Position numbers and translations under genes: made by a program. A stretch of DNA of 64,000 bases from Natronospira elongata (lineage in GTDB: Bacteria > Pseudomonadota > Gammaproteobacteria > Natronospirales > Natronospiraceae), in contig NZ_JAYGII010000006.1 in assembly GCF_034931365.1 (NCBI RefSeq), positions 62,001 to 126,000 of the forward strand, in the 5' to 3' direction. Below, piece by piece: positions 1 to 8,057 of this stretch; position 1 is the stretch's first letter; the number at the start of each line of letters is the position of its first letter. A model generated the notes under the pieces. That model did no database searches. It was given only the letters and a program-made list of their open reading frames with translations, and was not told the origin of the DNA.

Positions 1-53
1 CACGCCGGCTGCAACAGAGAAGGGCGAGGCATCAGAACACACAGGAGCAAGAC

Positions 54-728
54 ATGGGCATTTTTACGCGTTTCAGTGACATCGTGAATTCAAACCTCCA
101 TGCCCTGCTGGACAAGGCCGAGGACCCGGAAAAGATGGTCCGACTGATCATCCAGGAGATGGAGGACACCCTGGTGGAGGTTCGTTCCACCGCCGCTCGC
201 ACCATCGCCGACCGCAAGTCGGTTCAGCGCCGCATCGCCCAGTGGCAGGCGGAGGTGGACGAATGGGCCGAAAAGGCCGAGCTGGCCATCAACAAGGACC
301 GGGAAGACTTGGCCCGCGCCGCGCTGGTGGAAAAACAGCAGGCCGCCGAACAGGTGGCGCATCTGGAGGCCGAGGACAAGGTGCTGGGCGAGAGCCTGGA
401 CAAGCTCAACGAGGACATCAGCCGCCTGCAGAACAAGCTCAATGACGCACGTAGCCGACAGAAGAGCCTGATTCAGCGGCGTCAGACCGCCTCCAGCCAG
501 CTGAAGGTCCGCCAGCGTGTGCATGACAGCCGCCTGGATGAAGCCCTGTCCCGTTTCGAAGGCTATGAGCAGCGCCTGGACCACCTGGAGGGCGAAGCCG
601 AGGCCATGGACCTGGGTCGTGGCGGTGACGGGGTCCGCCAGGCCTTCCGGGACCTGGAGGCGGCCGAGGACGTGGAGAGCGAGCTCGCCGAGCTCAAGGC
701 CCGCCTGCGGGAACAGTCAGAGCGCTAA
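54..728 (+). CDS. pspA: Phage shock protein A (PspA/IM30 family)
   Basis: 224 residues, the normal length for PspA. PspA is a peripheral inner-membrane protein of the ESCRT-III superfamily that stabilises stressed membranes and, in enterobacteria, restrains the activator PspF. The N-terminus (MGIFTRFSDIVNSNLHALL) is the amphipathic membrane-binding helix, followed by the family signature around DKAEDPEKMVR and a long heptad-rich coiled coil to about residue 200. The start is supported by AGGAG six to ten bases upstream. It is the first gene of a same-strand cluster with pspB and two PspC proteins. Only 53 bases precede it here, so any sigma-54 promoter or pspF lies outside the window. Confidence 0.97.
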   Translation: MGIFTRFSDIVNSNLHALLDKAEDPEKMVRLIIQEMEDTLVEVRSTAARTIADRKSVQRRIAQWQAEVDEWAEKAELAINKDREDLARAALVEKQQAAEQVAHLEAEDKVLGESLDKLNEDISRLQNKLNDARSRQKSLIQRRQTASSQLKVRQRVHDSRLDEALSRFEGYEQRLDHLEGEAEAMDLGRGGDGVRQAFRDLEAAEDVESELAELKARLREQSER

Positions 729-754
729 GCCACCAGCGAAGGGAGTCCGGGACC

Positions 755-982
755 ATGTCAGAGCATATCGTCGCACTGCTGATCATCTTCATGGTGATCG
801 TACTGCCACTGTGGCTGCTGCTGCATTACATCACCCGCTGGAAGCAGACCCGCGGGCTGTCCGGAGAGGACGAGCGCAGCTTGGTGGAATTGTGGGAGCT
901 GGCTGATCGCATGGAAGAGCGCCTCCATACCCTGGAGGAAATCATTGATGATCGCGAACCACCGCGAGGGAGGAGGTCATGA
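755..982 (+). CDS. pspB: Phage shock protein B (PspB)
   Basis: 75 residues. One N-terminal transmembrane helix (about residues 5-27) is followed by a charged helix with the typical PspB pattern (LWELADRMEERLHTLEEIID). PspB is an inner-membrane partner of PspC; together they recruit PspA under membrane stress. It follows pspA by 26 bp, with a GGGAG ribosome binding site, and its last codons overlap the start of the next gene by four bases, which suggests translational coupling. Confidence 0.93.
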   Translation: MSEHIVALLIIFMVIVLPLWLLLHYITRWKQTRGLSGEDERSLVELWELADRMEERLHTLEEIIDDREPPRGRRS

Positions 983-1257
983 GCAAGCCGTATCGAAGCC
1001 AGGCCCCTCTGGGTCTGTATCGGGATCCCGAATGGGCGGTGATCTTTGGTGTCTGCGCCGGCTTGGCGGGGCGCATCGGCGTCAATCCCTGGGGCGTGCG
1101 GGTGTTGTTTCTGATCGGCCTGGTGCTGTTCACCTGGCCGACCGTGATCGCCTATCTGACCGCCGCCCTGCTGCTGCCCCGCCGGGGGCTGATCTGGCGC
1201 GGCGGCAGGGAAGAACGGGATTTCTGGCGCACCGCCGCCCGTGATGGCCTGGAATAG
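979..1257 (+). CDS. pspC: PspC-domain membrane protein, first copy
   Basis: 92 residues forming a single PspC domain. It opens with the signature LYRDPEWAVIFGVCAGLAGR, followed by a hydrophobic stretch of about 25 residues ending in LLLPRRG. It lacks the long cytoplasmic tail seen in E. coli PspC. The ATG overlaps the pspB stop (ATGA). Together with the next gene it forms a tandem PspC pair, so sensing may be divided between two proteins; that is inference. Confidence 0.9.
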   Translation: MSKPYRSQAPLGLYRDPEWAVIFGVCAGLAGRIGVNPWGVRVLFLIGLVLFTWPTVIAYLTAALLLPRRGLIWRGGREERDFWRTAARDGLE

Positions 1258-1269
1258 GAGGAAGCAAAG

Positions 1270-1680
1270 ATGACACGTATCAGCGACTTACACGGCGAAC
1301 GCTCGGCCCCGGCGCGACTCTATCGTGATCCCGAGCGGGGCTGGATTGCCGGGGTTTGCGCCGGCATCGCCGATTATCTCAGCATCAGCGTGGCCGGTGT
1401 CCGCTTTCTGACCATCGTCGCCCTGCTCTTTTTCATGCCTTTTGTGATCATCGCCTACATTGCTCTGGCCCTGTTGTTGCCACGGCGACCGCGGGCGCTC
1501 TACCAGAGCGCGGAGGAGGAGCGGGCATGGCGCCAACTTCGCCAATCACCGCCGGAGACTCTGCACCGCGTCCGCGCCCGGTTCCGCGACCTTGAGCGGC
1601 GGCTGCAACGCATGGAGCGCCATGTCACCTCCGGACGCTATGATCTGGATCGAGAGTTTCGTGATCTGAACCGGCGCTGA
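1270..1680 (+). CDS. pspC: PspC-domain membrane protein, second copy with coiled-coil tail
   Basis: 136 residues. The PspC domain (LYRDPERGWIAGVCAGIADY, then a transmembrane segment ending LLLPRRPRALY) is followed by an amphipathic C-terminal helix, about residues 90-136, rich in Arg and Glu (FRDLERRLQRMERHV). This is closer to canonical PspC than the upstream copy. It follows that copy by 12 bp with a GGAGG-type site. Its tail resembles the very short ORF at 2514-2621. Confidence 0.92.
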   Translation: MTRISDLHGERSAPARLYRDPERGWIAGVCAGIADYLSISVAGVRFLTIVALLFFMPFVIIAYIALALLLPRRPRALYQSAEEERAWRQLRQSPPETLHRVRARFRDLERRLQRMERHVTSGRYDLDREFRDLNRR

Positions 1681-1713
1681 GCCAATTCGGATACGCGTGA
1701 CAGGAGAAGCAGC

Positions 1714-2496
1714 ATGAAATCAGCGGAACGCGACGCGGCTGCCCCGAGTGAGGAGTCATCCCGGGCCCGTTATTCAGCGGATGAGCTGGAGCAGGTTGTC
1801 CGCCGTGCGGCGGAACTGCAGAGCCAATCCGGCGGTGCCGAGCCGGCCGCCTTCAGCGAGCAGGATGTGCTCAGGATTGCCGCCGATGTGGGCATCAGCG
1901 TCGAGCACGTACGCGAGGCATTGGTGGAGGTCCGGTCCCAGGACCTGCTCGGTGAGGTCCTGGATGAAGATCCATTGATGAGCAGGATATTCAGCAGCCC
2001 GGTGGCCAGTGTCAGCCGACGCCTGCCCGGTGAGCGAGAGTCTGTGCAGGCGCGGATTGAAAGCCTGCTGGAGCAGGAGCAGTCCCTGCAGCCGGTGCGC
2101 CGTACCGCCGGGCTCTCCGTCTGGGAGCCTTCCGGGGATCTGGGTGACGTGGTTGAGCGCCTGGTGGATTTCGGTGGTCGCCAGTTCAAGCTGGTGGAAG
2201 CCGAACACGTGTCCTTGAACGTCGCCAACTGGGATCGGGACAATGTCATTGTCCGTCTGAGCGCGGATCTTCGGGAAAAGCGCAACGAATGGATCGGCTG
2301 GTGGGCGGCCGGCATCGGCGTCGGCCTTTTCCTGCTGTGGGGGGTTCTGGGTAGCGCCCTCTGGGCCTGGTTGCTTCTCGGTGTCGCCGGGGTTGCCGCC
2401 ACCGCGGTGGCATTGCTGGATATCCGTCGTTCCTTGCGCCTCAAGCGCCACCGCTTTCGATTGGCCCTTGAGGGCTTGCTGGACCGTCTGAATTAA
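1714..2496 (+). CDS. Psp-cluster membrane protein of unknown function
   Basis: 260 residues, not assigned to a named family. The N-terminal third is acidic and resembles a short helical domain seen in membrane-stress proteins (ELEQVVRRAAELQ, then DVLRIAADVGISVEHVREAL). The middle is soluble. Two adjacent transmembrane helices lie at about residues 189-233 (GWWAAGIGVGLFLLWGVLG and the next stretch), with a basic C-terminal tail. An AGGAGA site precedes the ATG. Position and strand place it in the psp transcription unit, so a membrane-stress role is likely but inferred only from context. Confidence 0.85.
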   Translation: MKSAERDAAAPSEESSRARYSADELEQVVRRAAELQSQSGGAEPAAFSEQDVLRIAADVGISVEHVREALVEVRSQDLLGEVLDEDPLMSRIFSSPVASVSRRLPGERESVQARIESLLEQEQSLQPVRRTAGLSVWEPSGDLGDVVERLVDFGGRQFKLVEAEHVSLNVANWDRDNVIVRLSADLREKRNEWIGWWAAGIGVGLFLLWGVLGSALWAWLLLGVAGVAATAVALLDIRRSLRLKRHRFRLALEGLLDRLN

Positions 2497-2513
2497 GCAA
2501 AGGGGATACCAAA

Positions 2514-2621
2514 CTGCGCGATGACGTCAGGCGCCTGGAAGAGCGGGTTGCGGCCCTGGAGGCCATTGTCACGGATGGCCGTGAGGACCTGCGCCGCCAA
2601 TTTCAGGACCTCGGCCGATAA
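2514..2621 (+). CDS. 35-residue coiled-coil peptide, likely CTG start, end of psp cluster
   Basis: The frame reads as a highly charged helix (RRLEERVAALEAIVTDGRED, then LRRQFQDLGR) and stops at TAA 2619-2621. It contains no ATG, GTG or TTG. A strong AAAGGGG site at about 2499-2505 sits eight bases before CTG 2514, the only plausible start. The peptide aligns by eye with the C-terminal tail of the second PspC (ERRLQRMERHVTSGRYDLD, ending EFRDLNRR). It could be a real small Psp protein or the remnant of a PspB/PspC tail. Peptide-level evidence would decide. Confidence 0.5.
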   Translation: MRDDVRRLEERVAALEAIVTDGREDLRRQFQDLGR

Positions 2622-2716
2622 TCAGTGCTGCCTAAGTGGCTGATTTTACGTGAAAACGGAAATATTCTATGAACCGGGGCGCCTGTTCCCGGTCCAAGTT
2701 ATGGTGAATCGGGATT

Positions 2717-2805
2717 AGCCGAGGCCCCCTCGGGGCTGTTAGGATATCCCGTCTTTTTCCGCGGGCCACCGGTCCGCGGTGTTGTTTCTGGGGTTGGAAC
2801 ACCCC
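2717..2805 (+). promoter_or_regulatory. Three consecutive hairpins in the leader of the KamA-like gene
   Basis: Three inverted repeats lie between the psp cluster and the radical SAM gene: 2717-2737 (AGCC-GAG pairing CTC-GGCT), 2759-2779 (CCGCGG arms flanking a CC/GG inner pair) and 2790-2805 (GGGGT/ACCCC). The first could end psp transcription but has no immediate T-run. I recognise no riboswitch core, so this may be a structured leader or simply GC-rich spacer. Confidence 0.4.
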
Positions 2806-2833
2806 GCCAGACCAGACTGAAATGGGGGTGACC

Positions 2834-4243
2834 ATGTCCAAGGTGACCAGGATCGAGGAAGTGCAGGCGGCCCGCGAGCTGGAGGGTTCCGATATAGAGC
2901 CCCGCCGCTTCAAGGTATTTACCGACAAGAATCTGGACAAGATCGAGCATCTGTCCCGGCTGGACGATCAGACCGTCTTCGAAATGAAGGTGGTTTCCAG
3001 CGTGCTGCCGTTCCGCGTCAATGAGTACATGATCAATGACGTCATCGACTGGGGCAATGTCCCGGCCGATCCCCTCTATCAGCTCACCTTTCCCCAGCGG
3101 GACATGCTGCCGCCCGAGATGTACGAGGAAATGGCTGCCCTGCACCGCGAGGGCGCGGACAAGAAGGCCATCAAGGAGAAGGCGCGGGAACTCCGTGAGC
3201 GTCTGAACCCCCATCCCGCCGGCCAGAAGGAAATGAATCTGCCCACGGACGATGACGGCGAGGTCATCGACGGACTGCAGCACAAGTACAACGAGACCGT
3301 GCTGTTCTTCCCGTCCAACGGCCAGACCTGTCATTCCTATTGCACCTTCTGCTTCCGCTGGGCCCAGTTCGTGGGTGATCAGGAATTCAAGATCGCCGCG
3401 GATGATGCCGCGCGCATGCAGAGCTACCTGCTGTCCAACAAGCAGGTGAGTGATCTGCTCATGACCGGCGGCGATCCGATGATCATGAAGACCCGCAAAC
3501 TCCGGGAATACCTGGAGCCTCTGACGGGCGAGTCCTTCTCGCACATCCAGACCATCCGGATTGGTACCAAGGCGCTGAGCTTCTGGCCCTATCGTTTCGT
3601 CACCGACAAGGATGCCGATGATGTCCTGGATCTGTTCCGGGAGCTGGTCGCGGCCGGCAAGCATGTGGCGGTCATGGCTCATTACAACCACTGGCAGGAA
3701 TTGCAGACCGACGTGGCTCGCGAAGCCATCCGCCGGGTGCGGGACACGGGCGCCGAAATCCGCTGTCAGGGGCCCCTGTTGCGCAATATCAACGACGACC
3801 CGGAAGTCTGGACCCGGATGTGGAATGAGCAGGTCAGCCTGGGCATGATTCCCTACTACATGTTCGTGGAGCGGGATACGGGCGCCAAGGCGTATTTCGA
3901 AGTGCCCCTGGTGCGCGCCTGGGAGATCTACCAGCAAGCCATGCAGAAAGTATCCGGTCTGGGCCGCACTGCTCGTGGGCCTTCCATGAGCGCCGGACCC
4001 GGCAAGGTGGAAATCCAGGGTGTCAGCGAGGTGAAGGGGGAGAAGGTGATCGTGCTCCGCTTCATTCAGGGCCGCAATCCCAACTGGGTCAATCGCCCCT
4101 TCTTCGCCAAATACGACCCGGAAGCCACCTGGCTGGATCAGCTCGAGCCGGCCTTCGGTGAGAAGGAGTTCTTTTTCGAGGCCGAATATCGCCAGATGTG
4201 TGAAGATGCCCGCACTTTCCTGGAAGGCAAGAAGCTGGTCTGA
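2834..4243 (+). CDS. KamA-family radical SAM protein (lysine 2,3-aminomutase-like)
   Basis: 469 residues from ATG 2834, preferred over ATG 2822 because GGGGGTG lies directly upstream of the later start. The radical SAM cluster motif CxxxCxxC is at C166, C170 and C173 (CHSYCTFC), followed by the TGGDP segment. Lysine 2,3-aminomutases use [4Fe-4S], SAM and PLP to move an amino group between the alpha and beta carbons. In authentic enzymes the PLP lysine lies in a PGGGGK motif; here the equivalent region reads SMSAGPGKVE. The protein therefore belongs to a KamA-like subfamily whose substrate I cannot state. No N-acetyltransferase ablB is adjacent, which weakens an acetyl-beta-lysine osmolyte role. 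Confidence 0.85.
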   Translation: MSKVTRIEEVQAARELEGSDIEPRRFKVFTDKNLDKIEHLSRLDDQTVFEMKVVSSVLPFRVNEYMINDVIDWGNVPADPLYQLTFPQRDMLPPEMYEEMAALHREGADKKAIKEKARELRERLNPHPAGQKEMNLPTDDDGEVIDGLQHKYNETVLFFPSNGQTCHSYCTFCFRWAQFVGDQEFKIAADDAARMQSYLLSNKQVSDLLMTGGDPMIMKTRKLREYLEPLTGESFSHIQTIRIGTKALSFWPYRFVTDKDADDVLDLFRELVAAGKHVAVMAHYNHWQELQTDVAREAIRRVRDTGAEIRCQGPLLRNINDDPEVWTRMWNEQVSLGMIPYYMFVERDTGAKAYFEVPLVRAWEIYQQAMQKVSGLGRTARGPSMSAGPGKVEIQGVSEVKGEKVIVLRFIQGRNPNWVNRPFFAKYDPEATWLDQLEPAFGEKEFFFEAEYRQMCEDARTFLEGKKLV

Positions 4244-4270
4244 ACTCATCAGCCAGTGAAAGCAGGCCCG

Positions 4271-4303
4271 AGGCCTGTGCCGGTTTCCGGCACAGGCCTT
4301 TTC
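4271..4303 (+). terminator. Intrinsic terminator after the KamA-like gene
   Basis: A perfect 13-bp stem (AGGCCTGTGCCGG and its complement) with a TTT loop is followed by TTTTC. It lies between convergent genes and could also act on the opposite strand. Confidence 0.9.
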
Positions 4304-4307
4304 ATTT

Positions 4308-4862
4308 TCAGAACCCCATGCCTATGATGAAGCCGGTGAACTCCATGCCGGAATCCAGATAGCGTTCGTGCCGATAGCCGATCTGGAAGCCACCCCTCCG
4401 GTGGGACTGCAGGCCTACTTCGATGTGAACGGAGGTGTCATTCTCCGTCAGGCGTCGGAACGCCTCCGGTTGCTCTGGTCGCTGCTCCTCGGACTGGAAA
4501 ATCAGCGTGCCCACCCCGGCCTGAGCATAAAAGCCGACGCCGTCATCCGGGTAGATTAGGCGACCATGCCCGCCAAGCAAGAGAAAGCTTTGTTCACGGT
4601 TATCAATCTGCGCTCTGCCAAGTCCTAATTCAAAGCCATGCTGAAGGCGCCAGCCGTTTCCGAGAGGGTGGCCGGGGCGGGAGAGCCAGCGGGCATTGGC
4701 ACCGGTCAGAATGGCGGTCCGCCCTTCCACGGTCTGCGTGTACTGCCAGGCGGCGATGCCGATCTCATTGGCGTCGGCCGTTTTCGCCGGTAGTAGAGTC
4801 ACGAGCATGATTGCGGCTGCCAGAGCAAGACCCACAGTCCGGCCCTGGATCGCCTCAGTCAT
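4308..4862 (-). CDS. Outer-membrane beta-barrel protein, PagL-like
   Basis: 184 residues with an N-terminal hydrophobic signal sequence (about residues 10-31, cleavage near TADA-NE). Alternating amphipathic strands follow, ending in an outer-membrane-type terminal Phe (FTGFIIGMGF). Size and layout resemble acyloxyacyl hydrolase/PagL lipid A deacylases. The His-x-Ser catalytic pair of PagL is not evident; the corresponding stretch reads YRHERYLDSG. I therefore call the fold, not the activity. Its ATG overlaps the stop of the upstream reductase (ATGA), so the two are probably co-translated. Confidence 0.65.
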   Translation of the reverse strand: MTEAIQGRTVGLALAAAIMLVTLLPAKTADANEIGIAAWQYTQTVEGRTAILTGANARWLSRPGHPLGNGWRLQHGFELGLGRAQIDNREQSFLLLGGHGRLIYPDDGVGFYAQAGVGTLIFQSEEQRPEQPEAFRRLTENDTSVHIEVGLQSHRRGGFQIGYRHERYLDSGMEFTGFIIGMGF

Positions 4863-5425
4863 TGGACCTGTCCCACGGATTGGACCCGGATGAAATCGGC
4901 GAAACCACTCATGAACTGCCGCGCCCGCTCCTCCAGCTTCTCATCATTGAAACGACCCGAGTCGCCGAGGGCATTGGTGGCGCCAGGAACATACAATTGA
5001 CCGCCGAACCAGAGTTGCAGGCCGAGCCCGCGAAACGTGGGAAGCCAGGCGTACTGGGCGGCACGCGTCCCGTTGGGCCCAGGGGTGGCGCCGGTAATGG
5101 CCACCGGCCGGCCCCGAAACACCCGTCCGATATCAGCGGGCGGCCGGCTCATCCAGTCGATGGCATTCTTCAGCGGCCCGGGCACGCCCTGATTGTATTC
5201 GGGACTGACCAGCAGCAAGCCGTCGGACTGGGCGCAGGCCTCCTTCAGCGACTCAACCGCTGTCGGCATTCCCTCATCCTCCAGGTCCTGGTCGTAAACC
5301 GGTATACCGCTGATATCACGCTGTTCCACTTCGCAGCCCTCCGGGGCCAGCGAAGCCAGAGCGGACAGCAGCTGACGGTTCAATGAGGCCTTTCTAAGGC
5401 TGCCGGCAATGCCGAGAATACGCAT
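4859..5425 (-). CDS. NADPH-dependent FMN reductase family protein
   Basis: 188 residues with a flavodoxin-like fold. The FMN phosphate-binding loop is GSLRKASLNRQLL near the N-terminus, and the second FMN motif is SPEYNQGVPGPLKNAIDW. Members reduce FMN, quinones, azo compounds or chromate using NAD(P)H in the cytoplasm; the physiological substrate cannot be read from sequence. It overlaps the downstream barrel gene by four bases and lies 11 bp from the SET-domain gene on the same strand, so the three probably share an mRNA. Confidence 0.93.
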   Translation of the reverse strand: MRILGIAGSLRKASLNRQLLSALASLAPEGCEVEQRDISGIPVYDQDLEDEGMPTAVESLKEACAQSDGLLLVSPEYNQGVPGPLKNAIDWMSRPPADIGRVFRGRPVAITGATPGPNGTRAAQYAWLPTFRGLGLQLWFGGQLYVPGATNALGDSGRFNDEKLEERARQFMSGFADFIRVQSVGQVQ

Positions 5426-5436
5426 GAAGCAGGCTC

Positions 5437-5778
5437 CTATTCGTCGTCGTCCCAGTCTTCACCATAGTGGAATGTGATCTCTTCGTCTTTTCGGATTCTT
5501 CGAATGGCGTAGAGTTCAAAGCCGTCGAATTCCGCATTGGGCCGACTGCTATGGTTGCAGAAGCGCAGGACATTCTTGCCATTTCGGCCAACCGGGTTCT
5601 CGTCATTCTCATCATAGACCCAGAGCACGTGCATGCCGTCCTTCTGTGTTTCGGGTCCTTCGTAGCTGCCGATATGGGTGCCCTTGGCAATCTGTTTCCT
5701 GGCAAACAGGCCCTTGCCATGGATGGGAGACGGTCCGCAGTAGACCAGGGGATTCTCCTCATTGTATTTCTTGCTCAA
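5437..5778 (-). CDS. SET-domain protein (putative lysine methyltransferase)
   Basis: 113 residues comprising just a SET domain. The first motif is SPIHGKGLFARKQIAKGTHI, the SAM and catalytic-site motif is FCNHSSRPNAEF, and the closing motif is ITFHYGEDW, after which the protein ends in acidic residues. Eukaryotic SET proteins methylate lysines with SAM. Short stand-alone bacterial versions exist, and their targets are mostly unknown. No separate pre-SET or post-SET cysteine cluster is visible. It precedes the FMN reductase on the same strand. Confidence 0.9.
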   Translation of the reverse strand: MSKKYNEENPLVYCGPSPIHGKGLFARKQIAKGTHIGSYEGPETQKDGMHVLWVYDENDENPVGRNGKNVLRFCNHSSRPNAEFDGFELYAIRRIRKDEEITFHYGEDWDDDE

Positions 5779-5852
5779 GACAAAACCTCGTGATTGTCAT
5801 CAGCTTGGGAGGTGCTATTGTGCCATGAAGGCGGCTGGGTAGTGCCCTGTTC

Positions 5853-6524
5853 TCACCAGGGCAGGGGGTCCCCATTGGCATGCCGGAAACTGCCACTGGT
5901 CTCAGGCCTGATTTCGTCAATCCTTTCAAGCAGCTGCGCAGCTGCCTGGGGCGCATCCACGTTACCCTGTCTTGCTGTCATTTCGGTGCGTACGAAACCG
6001 GGATGCAGCAGACCCACGGCGATACCCCGTTCCGCCAGATCATGTGCCAGGGACACGCCGGCCATGTTCACCGCAACCTTTGACATCCGATAGCCGTAGC
6101 TGCCGCCTGAGGTATTGTCCGCAATGGACCCCATTCGGCTGGTGATGATTGCCAGGCGACTTCCAGGATGCATTCGCGGCAGCAATGCCTGTGTGAGTAA
6201 TAGGGGCCCCAGGGCATTCACTTTGAACTGGGTCAGGATGTCTTCTATGGATTGCCCTTCTATCTCCCCGAGACGCTGGACACTGAGAACGCCCGCATTA
6301 TTCACGAGGACGTCCACGGGCCGGTCACCCAGTGCTTCACTGAAGCGGTCAATTGATGCCGGATCTGCCACATCCAGGCCTTCATGGAACTCGACGCCAA
6401 GGTCTGAAAGCGCCGCACTGGCCCTGCGGCAGCCTACTACGACTTCATCTCCCCGCACGTGAAAACCACGGGCAAGCTCCAGGCCAATGCCCCGGTTGCC
6501 GCCTGTGATGATGACTCTGCTCAT
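5853..6524 (-). CDS. Short-chain dehydrogenase/reductase
   Basis: 223 residues with a Rossmann fold. The dinucleotide motif TGGNRGIG starts at about residue 7, NNAG follows in the middle, and the catalytic Ser and YxxxK are in ITSRMGSIADN and YGYRMSK. This is a classical SDR; it oxidises or reduces an alcohol/ketone with NAD(P)(H), and the substrate is not predictable. Its ATG overlaps the stop codon of the upstream chemotaxis receptor by three bases. Confidence 0.92.
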   Translation of the reverse strand: MSRVIITGGNRGIGLELARGFHVRGDEVVVGCRRASAALSDLGVEFHEGLDVADPASIDRFSEALGDRPVDVLVNNAGVLSVQRLGEIEGQSIEDILTQFKVNALGPLLLTQALLPRMHPGSRLAIITSRMGSIADNTSGGSYGYRMSKVAVNMAGVSLAHDLAERGIAVGLLHPGFVRTEMTARQGNVDAPQAAAQLLERIDEIRPETSGSFRHANGDPLPW

Positions 6525-7972
6525 CGTTTCTCCCCAGCATCTGATTGTTTTCGGCCCAAACCCCGCTCCAGGGTATCCAGGGCGGCACCTACTTCATTGG
6601 CCGCCTGGTCGATCCGCCCAGAGGAGGCCGAGATATGCTCCAGGCGCTCCCCCAGCTGTTGGAACCAGGCCCGCAGGGAGCGTTCCGCTGCGCGCTGTCT
6701 TTCCGTTGCCTCTGCCACATTTCGACTTTGTTCGGCCAGTTGTCGCGCCGTCTCGACGATCTCTCCCAGGGCAAGATCGGCCTCACTGGCCTGATGTCGG
6801 CTGCTTTCCATCACCTCGGCTGCTCGCTGCATCCCCGACGAGCCGTCCTCGACCCCGTGAACCAGGCGGTCGATTCGATCACCAATCTCGTGAGCGGCCT
6901 CCTGACTGCGTTCGGCCAGGGCCCGGACCTCTTCTGCCACCACACCAAAACTGCGACCTTCAGCTCCCGCCCGCGCGGCTTCGATGGAGGCATTCAAGGC
7001 CAGGCGATGGGTCTGTCTTGCGATATTGTCGATCAGCTCCACCACCTTCATCAGGCTGCGGGTTCCGCTGGCCAATTTCCGGAGTTCCTCACCGGATTCC
7101 CGGACCGTACGATTGAGCGCTTCCAGCTCTTCCACGGTGGCATGGGCGAGCCTGCCCCCGTCCCCGGCCCGGGTTTCGGCCCGAGCCGCACCCTGAGCCA
7201 TTTGCTGCGCTTCCCCGAAGGCCCTTTCGGCGACGTCCGTCAGCTCCGCCAGCAGTGACTCGATCTTTCGCCGATTCTCCTCCTGCTCCGAGAGCAATTC
7301 GGCGACTGCCGAGGCCTCGGTCCCGATACTGCGGCTGCGATCCGCCATATGCGATCCGGCCGAGGCCAGATCCGCGCTTACTTGCTCCAGCTCGGCGACA
7401 CCCCGTCGTCGAGCCCGTTCGAACAAAAGCGCCAGAATGGCCATCACGACCAGCAGGACCAGGGAGGAGCTGATCTGCATGGGTCGAACGGCTTCTTCAG
7501 GCAGATGATCCAGCGGCAGCAGCCAGCCACCCTGTTCCCCCAGATGCAGGAGAATGACCGTGGCCGCCGCAATGGGCGTCCACAGGTAGCCGTGGCGCCA
7601 ACCACCGGTGAAAATGGCGGCAACCGGGACCACGGCGAACCAGAACACGGGAGAGGACATGACGCCGGCGGCGACGAAACAGAGCCAGAACAGCAGGGCA
7701 TTGAGGGTGCCCAGCGCCAATAAGCGAGCGGCGGCAATGCTGCCGCTGAGCTTGAGTACCAGCGGGCAGCAAAGTGCGATGAGGCTGGCGATCAGCACCC
7801 CCAGGCTGCCCAGCGGCATGCCCAGCAGATAATAGCGCAGGGTGAAGAACAGGCCGGCAACGCCGAGGGCCAGACTGATTCCCGTCAGGTTGAGCGCCTG
7901 GGTCCGTTGTTCCGCACTCAGGCGCCTGCCCACGGGCAGGAAAAACTCAAGGACGCCGCCAGCTTCGTTCAT
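6521..7972 (-). CDS. Methyl-accepting chemotaxis protein with multi-helix membrane domain
   Basis: 483 residues. The first 190 residues contain about six hydrophobic helices and no large periplasmic loop. A cytoplasmic coiled-coil signalling domain follows, with the invariant receptor hairpin (ALNASIEAARAGAEGRSFGV, then EEVRALAERS). I see no HAMP or PAS domain. Such receptors probably sense membrane state or a membrane-soluble cue and signal through CheW/CheA, none of which is encoded here. The start lies just upstream of a short hydrophilic segment (MNEAGGVLEF). Confidence 0.92.
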   Translation of the reverse strand: MNEAGGVLEFFLPVGRRLSAEQRTQALNLTGISLALGVAGLFFTLRYYLLGMPLGSLGVLIASLIALCCPLVLKLSGSIAAARLLALGTLNALLFWLCFVAAGVMSSPVFWFAVVPVAAIFTGGWRHGYLWTPIAAATVILLHLGEQGGWLLPLDHLPEEAVRPMQISSSLVLLVVMAILALLFERARRRGVAELEQVSADLASAGSHMADRSRSIGTEASAVAELLSEQEENRRKIESLLAELTDVAERAFGEAQQMAQGAARAETRAGDGGRLAHATVEELEALNRTVRESGEELRKLASGTRSLMKVVELIDNIARQTHRLALNASIEAARAGAEGRSFGVVAEEVRALAERSQEAAHEIGDRIDRLVHGVEDGSSGMQRAAEVMESSRHQASEADLALGEIVETARQLAEQSRNVAEATERQRAAERSLRAWFQQLGERLEHISASSGRIDQAANEVGAALDTLERGLGRKQSDAGEKR

Positions 7973-8057
7973 GTCAGGTTCCGGTTTCGCTCAAGGGCCC
8001 TTGATACTATAGCGGCAGAAAAGCCCCCTGGTTTAGCGTCCCGGACCCCGCGGTGGG

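Noticed and set aside
2699..4249. Open minus-strand frame opposite the KamA-like gene
   Set aside because: It is the codon shadow of a well-supported radical SAM gene and has no ribosome binding site or domain pattern.
4308..4862. Assignment as an active PagL lipid A deacylase
   Set aside because: The His-x-Ser catalytic pair is not visible in the expected C-terminal position; only a PagL-like barrel is supported.
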